This document shows, piece after piece, positions 55,408 to 64,000 of a DNA stretch of 64,000 nucleotides (positions are counted from its first letter, which is position 1; every line of letters starts with the position of its first letter). Origin of the DNA: Streptomyces sp. 3214.6. Lineage in GTDB: Bacteria > Actinomycetota > Actinomycetes > Streptomycetales > Streptomycetaceae. The position numbers and the translations under genes were made by a program. The stretch covers positions 1,364,001-1,428,000 of the forward strand of contig NZ_LT670819.1 in the NCBI RefSeq assembly GCF_900129855.1, in the 5' to 3' direction. The notes below the pieces were generated by a model. It was not told the origin of the DNA and ran no database searches. It saw only the letters and a list, made by a program, of their open reading frames with translations.

Positions 55408-56415
55408 CTACCCGAGTGACTTCATGACCGTCGGCCAGATGCTGTGCAACTCGTTCTGCCAGTACGGCCAGGAATGCGTCCCCGGCTTGTACACATGCGT
55501 CGTGACGTCGACACCCGCCGAGCGGAGCGACCGCGCGAAGCTCTCGTTCTGCTTCGACAGCGCTGCTTCGCCCAGCATGCTCACCAGCGCCACATCGGGT
55601 GAGTGCCCCGTGTCCAACGGTCCGAGGTCGCCGCTGCCCGCGGACAGATGGACGCGCGTTCCACGGAAGGAACGCGGCATGGCAGTGGGGTTGTGGGCTT
55701 GCCAGACTTCGGCGTTCTCCACCGGGTCGCCCCACACTTCTTTGATGTCGATGCCCTCCTTCCCGGTACCGAGCCAGAGTTCCAGGCGCACGGCAGGGTC
55801 GTTCAGATCCACGTAAGAACTCATTGAGGCCACGTAACGGAACATCCCCCGGTGGTGCGCCGCGTAGTTGAGTGCGCCGAAGCCGCCCATGGACAGTCCC
55901 ACGACGGCTCGTGAGGGGCCCGCACGGTACTCCTCCTCCATGAGCCGCACGAGTTCGTCGGTGTGAAAGGTTTCCCAGCGGGGAGCGCCGGCGAACCAGT
56001 CGCTGTAGTAGCCGGCCTTTCCGGCGTCCGGCATGACGATGAGCACGTCGGAGTTCTCCGCCAACGCTTCCACATCTGTCTCGCGTGTCCAGGACGTGTA
56101 GTCGTCGTTGCCGCCGTGGAACATGTAGAGAACCGGAAAGGTGACTTTCGGCTCTTTTCTCCAGCTCGCGGGAAGAATGACGCGGACCGGGATCGACATT
56201 CCCATCGCCGGAGAACTGACCGTGAGATCGAACATCCGGTCGTCGATGGTTTTCACGGCAGTGACATGAGCCTCTGCGTGGTGATGCCCGGACGTGCCGT
56301 CCGGTCTCAGCTCAGCCGCATGCGCCTCGGTCGAGAGGAGAGCGCCGGCGAGCCAGAGGCACACCAGATTCGTTCTCGCGTACTTCAGGAAAGTGACCCA
56401 CACAACCGGGAGCAT
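55408..56415 (-). CDS. Secreted esterase-D/antigen-85-type alpha/beta hydrolase
   Basis: The protein is 335 aa. A signal peptide ends near AHA (residue 33), then HHHAEAH and an alpha/beta core of the esterase family PF00756: YMFHGGNDDYTSW near 95, the nucleophile motif GLSMGGFG near 165 (Ser), and a late His in HSWPYW. The family includes S-formylglutathione hydrolase and the mycolyltransferase antigen 85. It could transfer or cleave an acyl chain outside the cell. It is coupled to the glycosyltransferase (7-base gap). ATG 56415 is uncertain (GTG 56403 is also possible). Confidence 0.82.
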   Translation of the reverse strand: MLPVVWVTFLKYARTNLVCLWLAGALLSTEAHAAELRPDGTSGHHHAEAHVTAVKTIDDRMFDLTVSSPAMGMSIPVRVILPASWRKEPKVTFPVLYMFHGGNDDYTSWTRETDVEALAENSDVLIVMPDAGKAGYYSDWFAGAPRWETFHTDELVRLMEEEYRAGPSRAVVGLSMGGFGALNYAAHHRGMFRYVASMSSYVDLNDPAVRLELWLGTGKEGIDIKEVWGDPVENAEVWQAHNPTAMPRSFRGTRVHLSAGSGDLGPLDTGHSPDVALVSMLGEAALSKQNESFARSLRSAGVDVTTHVYKPGTHSWPYWQNELHSIWPTVMKSLG

Positions 56416-56772
56416 GACGAAATGCGTTGGTCATCACCAGCAGACACTCCGATCGACGAAGGGCAGTAGCCCGTACAGCCGAGCAGCGTTGGCAGGGCAG
56501 CAGGTCAGCGGCTGTCGTGGAAAGCACTCGTGAGCCATGAGCCGCATTGAAGGCGAAATGGCATCGCCCCTTCCGTGGCAGTCATCGCGGGTCACGCCAT
56601 TTCAAGATCCATGTGGCAGTCCGAGGACGGTGAAGGGACGGTCCATGGTTCGGCCGGCCCAGCGGGTGGCTTCAGTGATCGCGGTGCGGCCGGCGAGGCG
56701 GTGTGCGCCGACGGCGCGGTTGCGCGGTGAGGCCATCGCGCGTGGGTCGGAGCGAGCCGGTACGGACGCGAG
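56416..56772. other. Gap between the secreted esterase and the ccr relic
   Basis: I recognise no gene here. It should include the promoter of the esterase/glycosyltransferase pair on the minus strand, but no convincing -10/-35 pair could be assigned by eye. Confidence 0.4.
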
Positions 56773-57368
56773 AGGCGTCCTCGTCCCTGTTCCGGACCAC
56801 TTCACGGCAGCCTCCCAGCGCGCCTGCGACGTCGACATGTTCGAGGGCGTCGAGGACAAGGACATACGTAAGTCCCTGATCGTCGGGAACGTGCCGATGC
56901 CCGAGTTCGCTCCGGACGAGGCTGATCGCCATCATGGCGACTGCGGTCAACTGCAACACGGTCTGGACGGCCGTGTTCGAGCCGTTGCCGACCTTGCGGT
57001 TCCCCAAGGAAACAGGGAAGGCCGGGAGATGGGAGGCGCGGCACGACCTGCCCTGCCACGAGGCGGTCGGCGAGGACCAGCACGTCCTGTTCGAGCACGT
57101 CGGCATGAAGACCTTCGCGGTGTCCGTGTTCCTGGCGAGGCGAGGCGAGGCGGAACGGTCGTCGCCTGCGGATCCAGTACCGGCTACGAGCACACCTACG
57201 AACAACCGGTACCGGTGCATGCGGCTGAAGCGGATCGTCGGCAGTCACGGTGCGAACCTTCACAAGGCTGGTGTGCTGTGTCTGGCTCCGCGTACCGGGC
57301 TCGGCGTCATCGACTCGCAGGCCCGTGCTCGGGTGGGTGAGGAGCGGTTGCGCCTGTTCCGCAGGTGA
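56773..57368 (+). pseudogene. ccr: Crotonyl-CoA carboxylase/reductase relic with frameshifts and two large deletions
   Basis: In one plus frame the region reads VPDHFTAASQRACDVDMFEG, then DKDIRKSLIVGNVPMPEFAPDEA, the N-terminus of Ccr. A one-base loss near 56923 moves to another frame: IAIMATAVNCNTVWTAVFEPLPT to RHDLPCHE. From about 57065 the sequence jumps to the far C-terminal half (DQHVLFEHVGMKTFAVSVF), deleting about 240 residues, including most of the NADPH-binding part. Two more frameshifts follow (near 57143 and 57198), then LKRIVGSHGAN, a second deletion of about 35 residues, and AGVLCLAPRTGLGV to the stop. Ccr makes ethylmalonyl-CoA from crotonyl-CoA and CO2. It is clearly dead. Confidence 0.85.
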
Positions 57369-57396
57369 GCCCCACGGAACAGGCGCGGTGCGCCGA

Positions 57397-60300
57397 TCAC
57401 TGGGTGGGCCACCCCATGGCACGGGTGACGTGCTGCGCGATGGTCTGGACGTGGGGGGGATCGATGACGGAAAGGTGGTCGCCCTCGACGGGGACGATCT
57501 CGATGGTCTGGCACAGGGGCGCCCATCCGAGGTCGGCGTCCTGCCGGAGGTAGCGCGGGTCCAGAGCGGTGGTGAGCTGCTGCGGTTGCTTGGCACGGTA
57601 GAGGACCACGGGGCCCTCCTGGGGAGGGGGGACATACCGTTCGCCGACGCGGGCATCGACGTACGAGGTCCTTTGGTGCTCCATGATCCCTGGGCTCATG
57701 TCGAGGCCTGCGTCGGCGACCAGACGCATGATCACGTCGATCTGCTGATCGTCCGGGGTGGCCGCCAGCTCTTCGTAGGGCAGGTCAAGACGGTGCCCGT
57801 ACGTCTTCTCGATGTATTCGGCGAAACGACCGAAACGCTCGAGCAGGAACTCCCGTGATTCCGGTTGCGGCACGGCGGGGGGCAGGATGGTGTCGATCAG
57901 TCCGAGGAACCCGATGCCCTGTCCTTCTTGCCTCAGTTGACGAGCCACTTCGTAGGCGAGACACCCTCCGAAGGACCAGCCGAGCAGGTGGTAGGGCCCT
58001 TCCGGCTGGATGTCACGGATGAGTGTGCGGTAGTGGGCCGCCTTCTCCTCCATGGTGCTCAACTCGTCGACGCGTTCCAGGCCGTACACAGGCTGTTCGG
58101 CCGGCAACAGCCCCATCAGGGGCAGGTAGACCGAGGTCGGGCCGCCGGCGGGGTGGAAGGTGAACAGCGGGGGCCGTTCCGACCCGGCGAGTGGGGGGCG
58201 CAGGGTGGTGAGCGCCGACCGGCCGGTTCGGTTGACGACCGGCCGGATCAGTTCCGCGACGGCTGCGACGGTGCGCTGGGCGAGGATGGCGTCGGCCGTC
58301 AGGCTCAACTCGGTGTCGTCGCCCAGGCGCCGGTGAATGGCGTCCGCCATGGCCGCGGCGGCGGCCTGTTCCCCGCCGGCGGTGGTGAAGTCCTCCCGGA
58401 TGTCCTTGGGCGCTTGCTGCAGGACTTCGGCCCAGGCCCTGGCAACCAGCCGCTCAGCGGCGTCCCTGGGCCCGAGGAAGCTCGGCAGCGTGGGTGGGGA
58501 CGGCTCGGCCTGTCGTGTGTCGTCGGGCGCCGTCGGCTGGGAGGCGGCCATCGGCTCCGTGGCGTCGAGACCGAGTTGTTCGAGGACCGCGCGGCCGAGT
58601 TCACGCAGGCTGGCACCACGCAGCAGCCAGGGCGCGGGCAGGTCGATGCCGAAGTCCTGGCGGAACGCGTTGCGGATGCGCACCGCCACCAGGGAGTCCA
58701 GGCCCAGTTCGGTCAGCGGGATCGTCTCGCTGAGTTCGGCGACCATGAACCCCATGATGGCTGCCGTTCTTCTGACCAGGCGTGAGTACACCAGGTCCGC
58801 GGCGGAACTGCCGAGAGCCGTGATGCCGTGGGGGCCGACCCAGTCGTCGGCGCCGGGTGAACCGTCCCCAAGGACGTCGGAGAAGAAGGGGATGGCGGAC
58901 AGGCCGGGGAACGCCCCCAGCACGCGGTCCGTGTCGAGGTGGACGACGCCCACGTGCGCGCGATTGAGGGTGACGAGTGCCTGCAGGACGTCCATTCCCT
59001 CGCTCATCTGGATGGGCTCCAGGGCCAGCACCGGGTTCCCGGCCGCCATGCCGACGTTCTCCCAGGGGCCCCAGGCGATGGAGGTCGCGGGCAGGCCGCG
59101 GGCTCTGCGGTGGTGGGCCACGGCGTCGAGCCAGGCGTTGGCGGCCGCGTAGGCGGACTGTCCGGGTGAGCCGAGAAGTGCCGCGGCGGAGCTGTAGATC
59201 ACCCACCAGTCCAGATCGTGGTCGGCGATGGCCGCCTCGAGGTTCCGGGCTCCGACGGTCTTGGGCCGCAGCACCCTGTCGATGTCCGCCGGTTCGAGGT
59301 CGGTGATCAAGCGGTCGTGCAGGACGCCGGCACAGTGCGCGATGCCGCGCAGGGTGTGGCCCTCGGCGAGGGCGGCACGCACCAGGTTCGTGGACACGTC
59401 CGGGTCCGCGATGTCCCCTTGGACCACGGCGACGGATGTTCCCCGTTCCCGCAGCTCGGCCAGGACGGCCTGGGCCTCGGGTCCCGGGGCACGGCGTCCG
59501 TTGAGGACGACGCGCCCGGCACCCTGCTCGGCGAGCCGGCACGCTGTCGCCAGGCCCAGTCCGGTCAGGCCTCCGGTGATGAGGTACGCGCCGTCGGGAC
59601 GGGTGAAGGCCACGTTGTCGTTGCGCTGTGCGCCGATGTCGGCCCGGGCGAGATGGGCGGTGAGCCGTGTTCCGGACCTCCAGGCGATCTCGTCCGCGTC
59701 GCCGCCCGCGAGGAGTTCGCGGGCGAGGTCGTCGACCGCGCCGGGCTGTTCGTCGATGTCCACCAACGAGGCCCGCAGATGGGGTTGTTCGAGTGTGAGG
59801 ACCCGGACGAGTCCACGCAGACAGGCGAGATACGGCGTCCCCGGTTCCCCGGACCCTGTCGCCTGTGCCAGCACGGTGGCCATCCACAGGCGTGGCGCTT
59901 GCCGGTGCGTGGCGCCGGCCAGGCGGCGCGCCAACCGTGCCGCCGTATGCAGTGGCCGCATGTCGTCGTCGTGTTCGTGCTGCTGGAGGAACAGGACCAC
60001 GGCGCTCGGGCCGTCCTGCGGGGCCTCCAGCCAGGCGTCGAGTACGGCGTCGCAGGCGTCGTCGCGGGCATCGGTCGGCGTGACGTCGACACCGCCGGCT
60101 TCCAGAGCCGCCAGGAGCAGGGCCGTGGCGCCGTCCGCGGCGTCCGGTTCGTCGCTGACGAGCAGGGCACGCTGCAGTCGGCGCGACGGCAGCGGAACGG
60201 TGGACTTCTCCCACTGGATGTCGTAGGTGCACGTCTCGAGGGAACGGGGCACCGCGCGCCGCTCGACGGCCTGCAGCTGGACGAACCGGGCGACGATCTC

Positions 60301-63300
60301 GCTCGTGTCGCCCAGGGCGGAGAGGTGCCACTGGTCGGTGTCCGCGTCCGCCGGGCCGGCGCTGTCGACGGGCGTGCAGCGGATGTCGTAGTCGGTGTCG
60401 AGGACGCCCGGCGCCTTGATGTGCAGGGACCGTACGCCGACCGGGACGGTCTGCGCGGCGCCTTGGACGGCGCGGTCGCCGCCCGGTGGTGTGTCCGCGG
60501 CGCTCTGCGCCTCCAGCATGGCGGTCAGGACATGTGCGTAGGACGACCGGTTGTGGGGCCGGTGGTCCTCGGGGACGAAGTGCCGGACGAGGGCCGGCGC
60601 CGGTTCCGCCCCGAGGTCGGGCTCGCCCTGGGGTTCCGGGGCACGGGTGACGCGGGCCGAGGCGTAGCAGCGCCACGTGGTGCCGGAGCCGCGGGCGTGG
60701 AGGGTGACGGTTCCGTGCGTGCCGGAAGCCGGTTCCCACACCGCGGTCAGGGGGGTGCTGCTGGAGATGGCGAGCCACTGATGGATCTGCAGGTCCTCGA
60801 TGCCGAGGTGGGTGGCGCCCTCCCGGGCCCACAGGTCCAGGCCGACTTCGATCATCATCTCCGCGGCCTCGACGACGGTCAGCACCGCTCTGCCGTGGAC
60901 CGTGCTGCGGGTGCCGTGCCGGCGTGTGCCGACGTCTCCCTGCCACAGCACGGCGCCGGTCCTCGGGTCGTCGGTGCGCACCCCCAGCAGGGGATGGCCG
61001 CCGGCTTCGGTCGACTGGGCGGGTCGGGGGAACCAGAACCGTTCGTGCCGCCAGGCAGGGGTGGGCAGTGCGGTGCGCGCACCGGCAGGCCACAGCCCGG
61101 CATGCAGCGTGACGCCGGCGAAGTGCAGCCTGGCCAGCGCGGCGCGGACCTGGACGGTGTCGTCGGTGTTCCTGTACAGGGTCGGGACGACCAGGGCCTG
61201 GTCCCCCGCCGGTGTGGCGTCGAGGCTCTCCGCGAGCGGGACGACGACGATGGGGTGGGGCGAGATCTCCAGGAACAGGGTGTGGCCGTCCTCGGCCGCC
61301 GCCGTCACCGCCTGTTGCAGACGCACCGGGCGGCGGACGTTGGCGCACCAGTAGCCCGTGTCGGCCGCCGTGCCTGCGCGGGGATCGTCGAGGACTGTGC
61401 TGTACCAGCGTGTGGTGGGGGTGTGCGGGCGCAGGTCGCCGAGATCCTCGCGCAGTGGCGTCAGGATGGGATCGACCAGGGCCGAGTGCACGGCTCCACC
61501 AGTTTCGAGCAGTCGGGCGAGCCGGCCCTGCTCGGTCAGCTCGTCCACCAGGTCGCGCACCGCTCGGACCGGTCCGGCCACCGTGCAGCGTCGGGGCGAG
61601 GAGTGGACGGCGACCTCGACCCCGGGAAAGCGGCTGAGGACGGCCGCCCGGGACTCCATGGGAAGCTCCACGGCGGCCATCGCGCCGGTGTGTTCGGCTT
61701 CGAGGGTGGCGAGGTGGGCCGAGCGCCGGACGATGACGCGCAGTCCGTCGCGGTCGTCGAGGGCGCCGGCGAACACGCCGGCGGTGACCTCGCCCATCGA
61801 GTGGCCGATGACGGCGGCCGGTTCCACGCCGTAGGCCCGCATGGTCCGCGCCAGGGCCAGCTGGAGTCCGAAGAGCAGCGGCTGGATCCGGTCCACCGTC
61901 CGGTCCGCGTCGGACATGAGCATGTCCGTCAGTGAGGAGCCGGTCTCCGTGAGGAAGTCCGCGTCGAGCGCGGACACCTGGGCGCCGAAGAGGGCGTCGT
62001 CGGCCAGCAGGCGCCGCCCCATGCCCTCCCAGTGGGAGCCGTAACCGGAGAAGACGAAGACCGGTCGACGCGCGGTGAACGACTGCGCCGCTCGTGCGTC
62101 GGTGCACGCGGCGACCACGCCGGGAACCTTCTCCCCCCGGGCCAGCGCGGCCAGCCCGGCAGCCGCCTCGGGGCGGGTCCGCGCGACGACGGCGGCGCAG
62201 GACGGGCCACGGCGGTGCGAGACGAGCGTGTGGGCGATGTCGGTGAGGGCGGGCGCGCCGTCGGTGGCCACCCATCGCGACAGACTCACGGCCACGTCCG
62301 CGAGCCGGTCCGAGGAGCGTGCGGACACCACCAGGATGTGCGGCCGGCCGGCCTCTTCGTCCTCGTCCCGCGTGGGCTGCGCGGCGGTCGGCGGCGCCTG
62401 CTCCAGTACGGCGTGGGCGTTCGTACCGCCGAAGCCGAAGGCGGACACACCGGCGCGCCCCGGACGGTCCCCGGAGGTGGGCCATGCGGTTGGTTCGGAG
62501 ACCACGCGCAGGCCCAGCTCGGTGAAGTCGATGTGGGGGTTGGGGCTGCGGAAGTGCAGGCTGACCGGGATACGGCCGTGATGCAGGGCCAGCGCGGTCT
62601 TGATCAGGCCGATGATGCCGGCCGCGCCTTCGAGGTGGCCCAGGTTGGTCTTGACCGATCCGATCAGCAGGGGCCGGTCGGGCTGTCTGACACGTCCGAC
62701 GACCGCTCCGAGGGCGGTCGCCTCGATGGGGTCCCCCAGCAGGGTGCCCGTCCCGTGCGCCTCGACGTAGTCGATGTCGGCCGCGTCGATGCGCGCGTCG
62801 CGCAGGGCGTCGCGCAGCAGCGCCTCCTGCGCCGCCGGGTTGGGCGCCATGAGGCCCGCCGACCGGCCGTCCTGGTTCACGGCGGTGCCCCTGATGACGG
62901 CGAGCACCCTGTCGCCGTCGCGCCGGGCGTCGGCGAGCCGCTTGAGCACGACGACGCCGCAGCCCTCACCACGGGTGATTCCGTCCGCCGCGGCGTCGAA
63001 GGCCTTGCACCTGCCGTCCGCGGCCAGCAGGCCGGCCTGTTCGAGCGAGGCCGTGACCGCCGCGGACAGGAGCAGGTTGACTCCGGCGGCGAGTGCCGTG
63101 TCGCACTCCCCGCTGCGCAGGCTGCGGCAGGCCAGGTGCACGGCCACGAGGGACGACGAACAGGCCGTGTCGACGGTGATGCTGGGGCCGCGGAGGTCGA
63201 GCAGATAGGACACGCGGTTGGCGACGATGCTGCCGGCGGCTCCGGTGCTGGTCCACGGGGTCAGTCGCGCGGGATCCGAGGTGGTCAGATGCCCGTACTC

Positions 63301-64000
63301 GAGAGCGCTCAGGCCGACGAAGACGCCGGTGGGGGTGGACTGCAGGGCGTTGGTGGGTACGCCCGCATGGTCCAGCGCCTCGCAGATGACTTCGAGCAGC
63401 AGCCGTTGCTGGGGATCCATGACTTCGGCCTCGTGGGGCGTGATGCCGAAGAACTTGGCGTCGAATCCCTCGATGTCGTCGAGAAAGGCGCCCCACCGTG
63501 TGGTGGATTCCATCAGTGCGGTGACGTCGGGCGCTGAGCCGGCGAAGTTCGGCCAGCGTTCTTCGGGCACCTGGCCGACCGCGTCCCTTCCCGCCGTGAG
63601 CTGCTCCCAGAACGCGTCCGGCCCGTGAACGTTGCCGGGCAGACGGCAGCCGATACCGACGACGGCGATGGCATCGTCGTCGGTGCGGGCGGTGGTGGCC
63701 GCCTCGTCGGCCGTACGGGGCTGCCGGTCCGGCTGCGCGGCATCGGACCGGTCGGTCTTCGTCAGGGCGGCGACGAGTTGTCCGATGGTGGGGTGCTCCC
63801 ACAGCAGCGTGGCGGACAGTGATCGGTCGAGCTTCTTCTCCAGTTCGCCGGTCAGACCGATGGCGTCACGGGAGGTGAGGCCGTACTCCGCCAGAGGCCG
63901 GCCGTCGTCGATTTGTTCCGGCGGGATGCCTCTGATGTCCGAGACCAACTGCACCAGTGCGTTCCGCAGTTCGGCAGCGCCCGGTCCGGAGCGGCCGTCC
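57397..64000 (-). CDS. Type I PKS, partial: ACP-KS-AT-DH(degenerate)-KR-ACP-pseudoACP-TE; 5' end beyond window
   Basis: The reading frame is open at the right edge (2200 residues seen). Numbering from 63954: a carrier domain with YGLTSRD near 25, of the kind that follows acyl-AMP ligases; ketosynthase 94-515 with Cys in DTACSSS near 263; acyltransferase about 630-900 with GHSMGEV near 718 and GAVHS where substrate motifs (HAFH/YASH) sit; a DH-like region about 985-1270 whose HxxxGxxxxP is SxxxGxxxxT, so probably inactive; a ketoreductase with GGLTGLG near 1458 and a YAAAN active site; ACP with LGLDSL near 1750; a second carrier-like fold with GGEQ instead of GGDS near 1858; and a thioesterase with GWSFGG near 1991. 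The order resembles mycobacterial Pks13 (ACP-KS-AT-ACP-TE) with KR added. It faces the esterase and GT, with the ccr relic between. Confidence 0.88.
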   Translation of the reverse strand, partial: DGRSGPGAAELRNALVQLVSDIRGIPPEQIDDGRPLAEYGLTSRDAIGLTGELEKKLDRSLSATLLWEHPTIGQLVAALTKTDRSDAAQPDRQPRTADEAATTARTDDDAIAVVGIGCRLPGNVHGPDAFWEQLTAGRDAVGQVPEERWPNFAGSAPDVTALMESTTRWGAFLDDIEGFDAKFFGITPHEAEVMDPQQRLLLEVICEALDHAGVPTNALQSTPTGVFVGLSALEYGHLTTSDPARLTPWTSTGAAGSIVANRVSYLLDLRGPSITVDTACSSSLVAVHLACRSLRSGECDTALAAGVNLLLSAAVTASLEQAGLLAADGRCKAFDAAADGITRGEGCGVVVLKRLADARRDGDRVLAVIRGTAVNQDGRSAGLMAPNPAAQEALLRDALRDARIDAADIDYVEAHGTGTLLGDPIEATALGAVVGRVRQPDRPLLIGSVKTNLGHLEGAAGIIGLIKTALALHHGRIPVSLHFRSPNPHIDFTELGLRVVSEPTAWPTSGDRPGRAGVSAFGFGGTNAHAVLEQAPPTAAQPTRDEDEEAGRPHILVVSARSSDRLADVAVSLSRWVATDGAPALTDIAHTLVSHRRGPSCAAVVARTRPEAAAGLAALARGEKVPGVVAACTDARAAQSFTARRPVFVFSGYGSHWEGMGRRLLADDALFGAQVSALDADFLTETGSSLTDMLMSDADRTVDRIQPLLFGLQLALARTMRAYGVEPAAVIGHSMGEVTAGVFAGALDDRDGLRVIVRRSAHLATLEAEHTGAMAAVELPMESRAAVLSRFPGVEVAVHSSPRRCTVAGPVRAVRDLVDELTEQGRLARLLETGGAVHSALVDPILTPLREDLGDLRPHTPTTRWYSTVLDDPRAGTAADTGYWCANVRRPVRLQQAVTAAAEDGHTLFLEISPHPIVVVPLAESLDATPAGDQALVVPTLYRNTDDTVQVRAALARLHFAGVTLHAGLWPAGARTALPTPAWRHERFWFPRPAQSTEAGGHPLLGVRTDDPRTGAVLWQGDVGTRRHGTRSTVHGRAVLTVVEAAEMMIEVGLDLWAREGATHLGIEDLQIHQWLAISSSTPLTAVWEPASGTHGTVTLHARGSGTTWRCYASARVTRAPEPQGEPDLGAEPAPALVRHFVPEDHRPHNRSSYAHVLTAMLEAQSAADTPPGGDRAVQGAAQTVPVGVRSLHIKAPGVLDTDYDIRCTPVDSAGPADADTDQWHLSALGDTSEIVARFVQLQAVERRAVPRSLETCTYDIQWEKSTVPLPSRRLQRALLVSDEPDAADGATALLLAALEAGGVDVTPTDARDDACDAVLDAWLEAPQDGPSAVVLFLQQHEHDDDMRPLHTAARLARRLAGATHRQAPRLWMATVLAQATGSGEPGTPYLACLRGLVRVLTLEQPHLRASLVDIDEQPGAVDDLARELLAGGDADEIAWRSGTRLTAHLARADIGAQRNDNVAFTRPDGAYLITGGLTGLGLATACRLAEQGAGRVVLNGRRAPGPEAQAVLAELRERGTSVAVVQGDIADPDVSTNLVRAALAEGHTLRGIAHCAGVLHDRLITDLEPADIDRVLRPKTVGARNLEAAIADHDLDWWVIYSSAAALLGSPGQSAYAAANAWLDAVAHHRRARGLPATSIAWGPWENVGMAAGNPVLALEPIQMSEGMDVLQALVTLNRAHVGVVHLDTDRVLGAFPGLSAIPFFSDVLGDGSPGADDWVGPHGITALGSSAADLVYSRLVRRTAAIMGFMVAELSETIPLTELGLDSLVAVRIRNAFRQDFGIDLPAPWLLRGASLRELGRAVLEQLGLDATEPMAASQPTAPDDTRQAEPSPPTLPSFLGPRDAAERLVARAWAEVLQQAPKDIREDFTTAGGEQAAAAAMADAIHRRLGDDTELSLTADAILAQRTVAAVAELIRPVVNRTGRSALTTLRPPLAGSERPPLFTFHPAGGPTSVYLPLMGLLPAEQPVYGLERVDELSTMEEKAAHYRTLIRDIQPEGPYHLLGWSFGGCLAYEVARQLRQEGQGIGFLGLIDTILPPAVPQPESREFLLERFGRFAEYIEKTYGHRLDLPYEELAATPDDQQIDVIMRLVADAGLDMSPGIMEHQRTSYVDARVGERYVPPPQEGPVVLYRAKQPQQLTTALDPRYLRQDADLGWAPLCQTIEIVPVEGDHLSVIDPPHVQTIAQHVTRAMGWPTQ

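Noticed and set aside
59218..61935. Plus-strand 905-codon frame opposite the PKS
   Set aside because: Antisense shadow caused by high third-position G+C; no recognisable domain and no ribosome site.
58601..62485. Second long minus-strand frame inside the right-edge PKS (about 1290 codons)
   Set aside because: Low-complexity Arg/Pro/Gly composition in an alternate frame of the real PKS, where the in-frame protein shows KS, AT, KR, ACP and TE motifs.

Overview
The window is very G+C-rich, with GTG/TTG starts, 4-bp ATGA/GTGA gene overlaps and strong third-position bias. Together with the families present (MsiK-like sugar ABC systems, DUF6153, crotonyl-CoA carboxylase/reductase, PUFA-like PKS), this points to Streptomyces or a close relative. 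At least seven decayed genes and an attachment-site scar suggest a fluid accessory region, such as a chromosome arm. This is inference from sequence alone; no searches were run.

Layout. (1) 1-15693: the end of an acyl-CoA dehydrogenase, then a translationally coupled operon: a PUFA/enediyne-like iterative synthase (duplicated PfaD-like barrels-KS-AT-ACP-KR), a partner synthase (KS-AT-DH-PPTase), a free ACP, an alpha/beta hydrolase, a glycosyltransferase and a methyltransferase. It probably makes a glycosylated lipid-like polyketide. (2) 15.8-23.6 kb: an HSL esterase, a hydrolase relic, a two-component system divergent from an ABC-2 exporter, and a membrane protein. (3) 23.6-34.7 kb: cyclitol/sugar-type catabolism: LacI regulator, PhyH dioxygenase, SDR, Gfo/Idh dehydrogenase, sugar isomerase, ribose/inositol-type ABC importer and GntR regulator, with a 42-codon iolC stub where an inositol operon once began. 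(4) 34.7-39.2 kb: SDR plus acyl-CoA dehydrogenase with a TetR gene, an aldo-keto reductase with a MerR-type operator, and a decayed AhpD-like gene.

(5) 39.3-48.6 kb: a copper island bracketed by two CsoR-type operators: a Met-rich multicopper oxidase, three small DUF6153-like proteins, a DUF5134 protein, a PLP synthase/MFS pair, a DUF4396 protein and a truncated copper-storage (DUF326) gene. It ends at the 3' half of tRNA-Pro(GGG) and its terminator, an integration scar. (6) 48.9-53.4 kb: a complete sugar ABC importer. (7) 53.5-64 kb: an IS630 relic, a glycosyltransferase, an Ag85/esterase-D-type secreted esterase, a crotonyl-CoA carboxylase/reductase (ccr) relic, and a large type I PKS running off the right edge (ACP-KS-AT-degenerate DH-KR-ACP-pseudoACP-TE).

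The strongest candidates for an under-described system are the split PUFA-like synthase with fused duplicated PfaD-like barrels and tailoring glycosyltransferase and methyltransferase, and the Pks13-like PKS beside an antigen-85-type esterase and a glycosyltransferase. The copper island, with its PLP-synthase/exporter pair, is a third lead.
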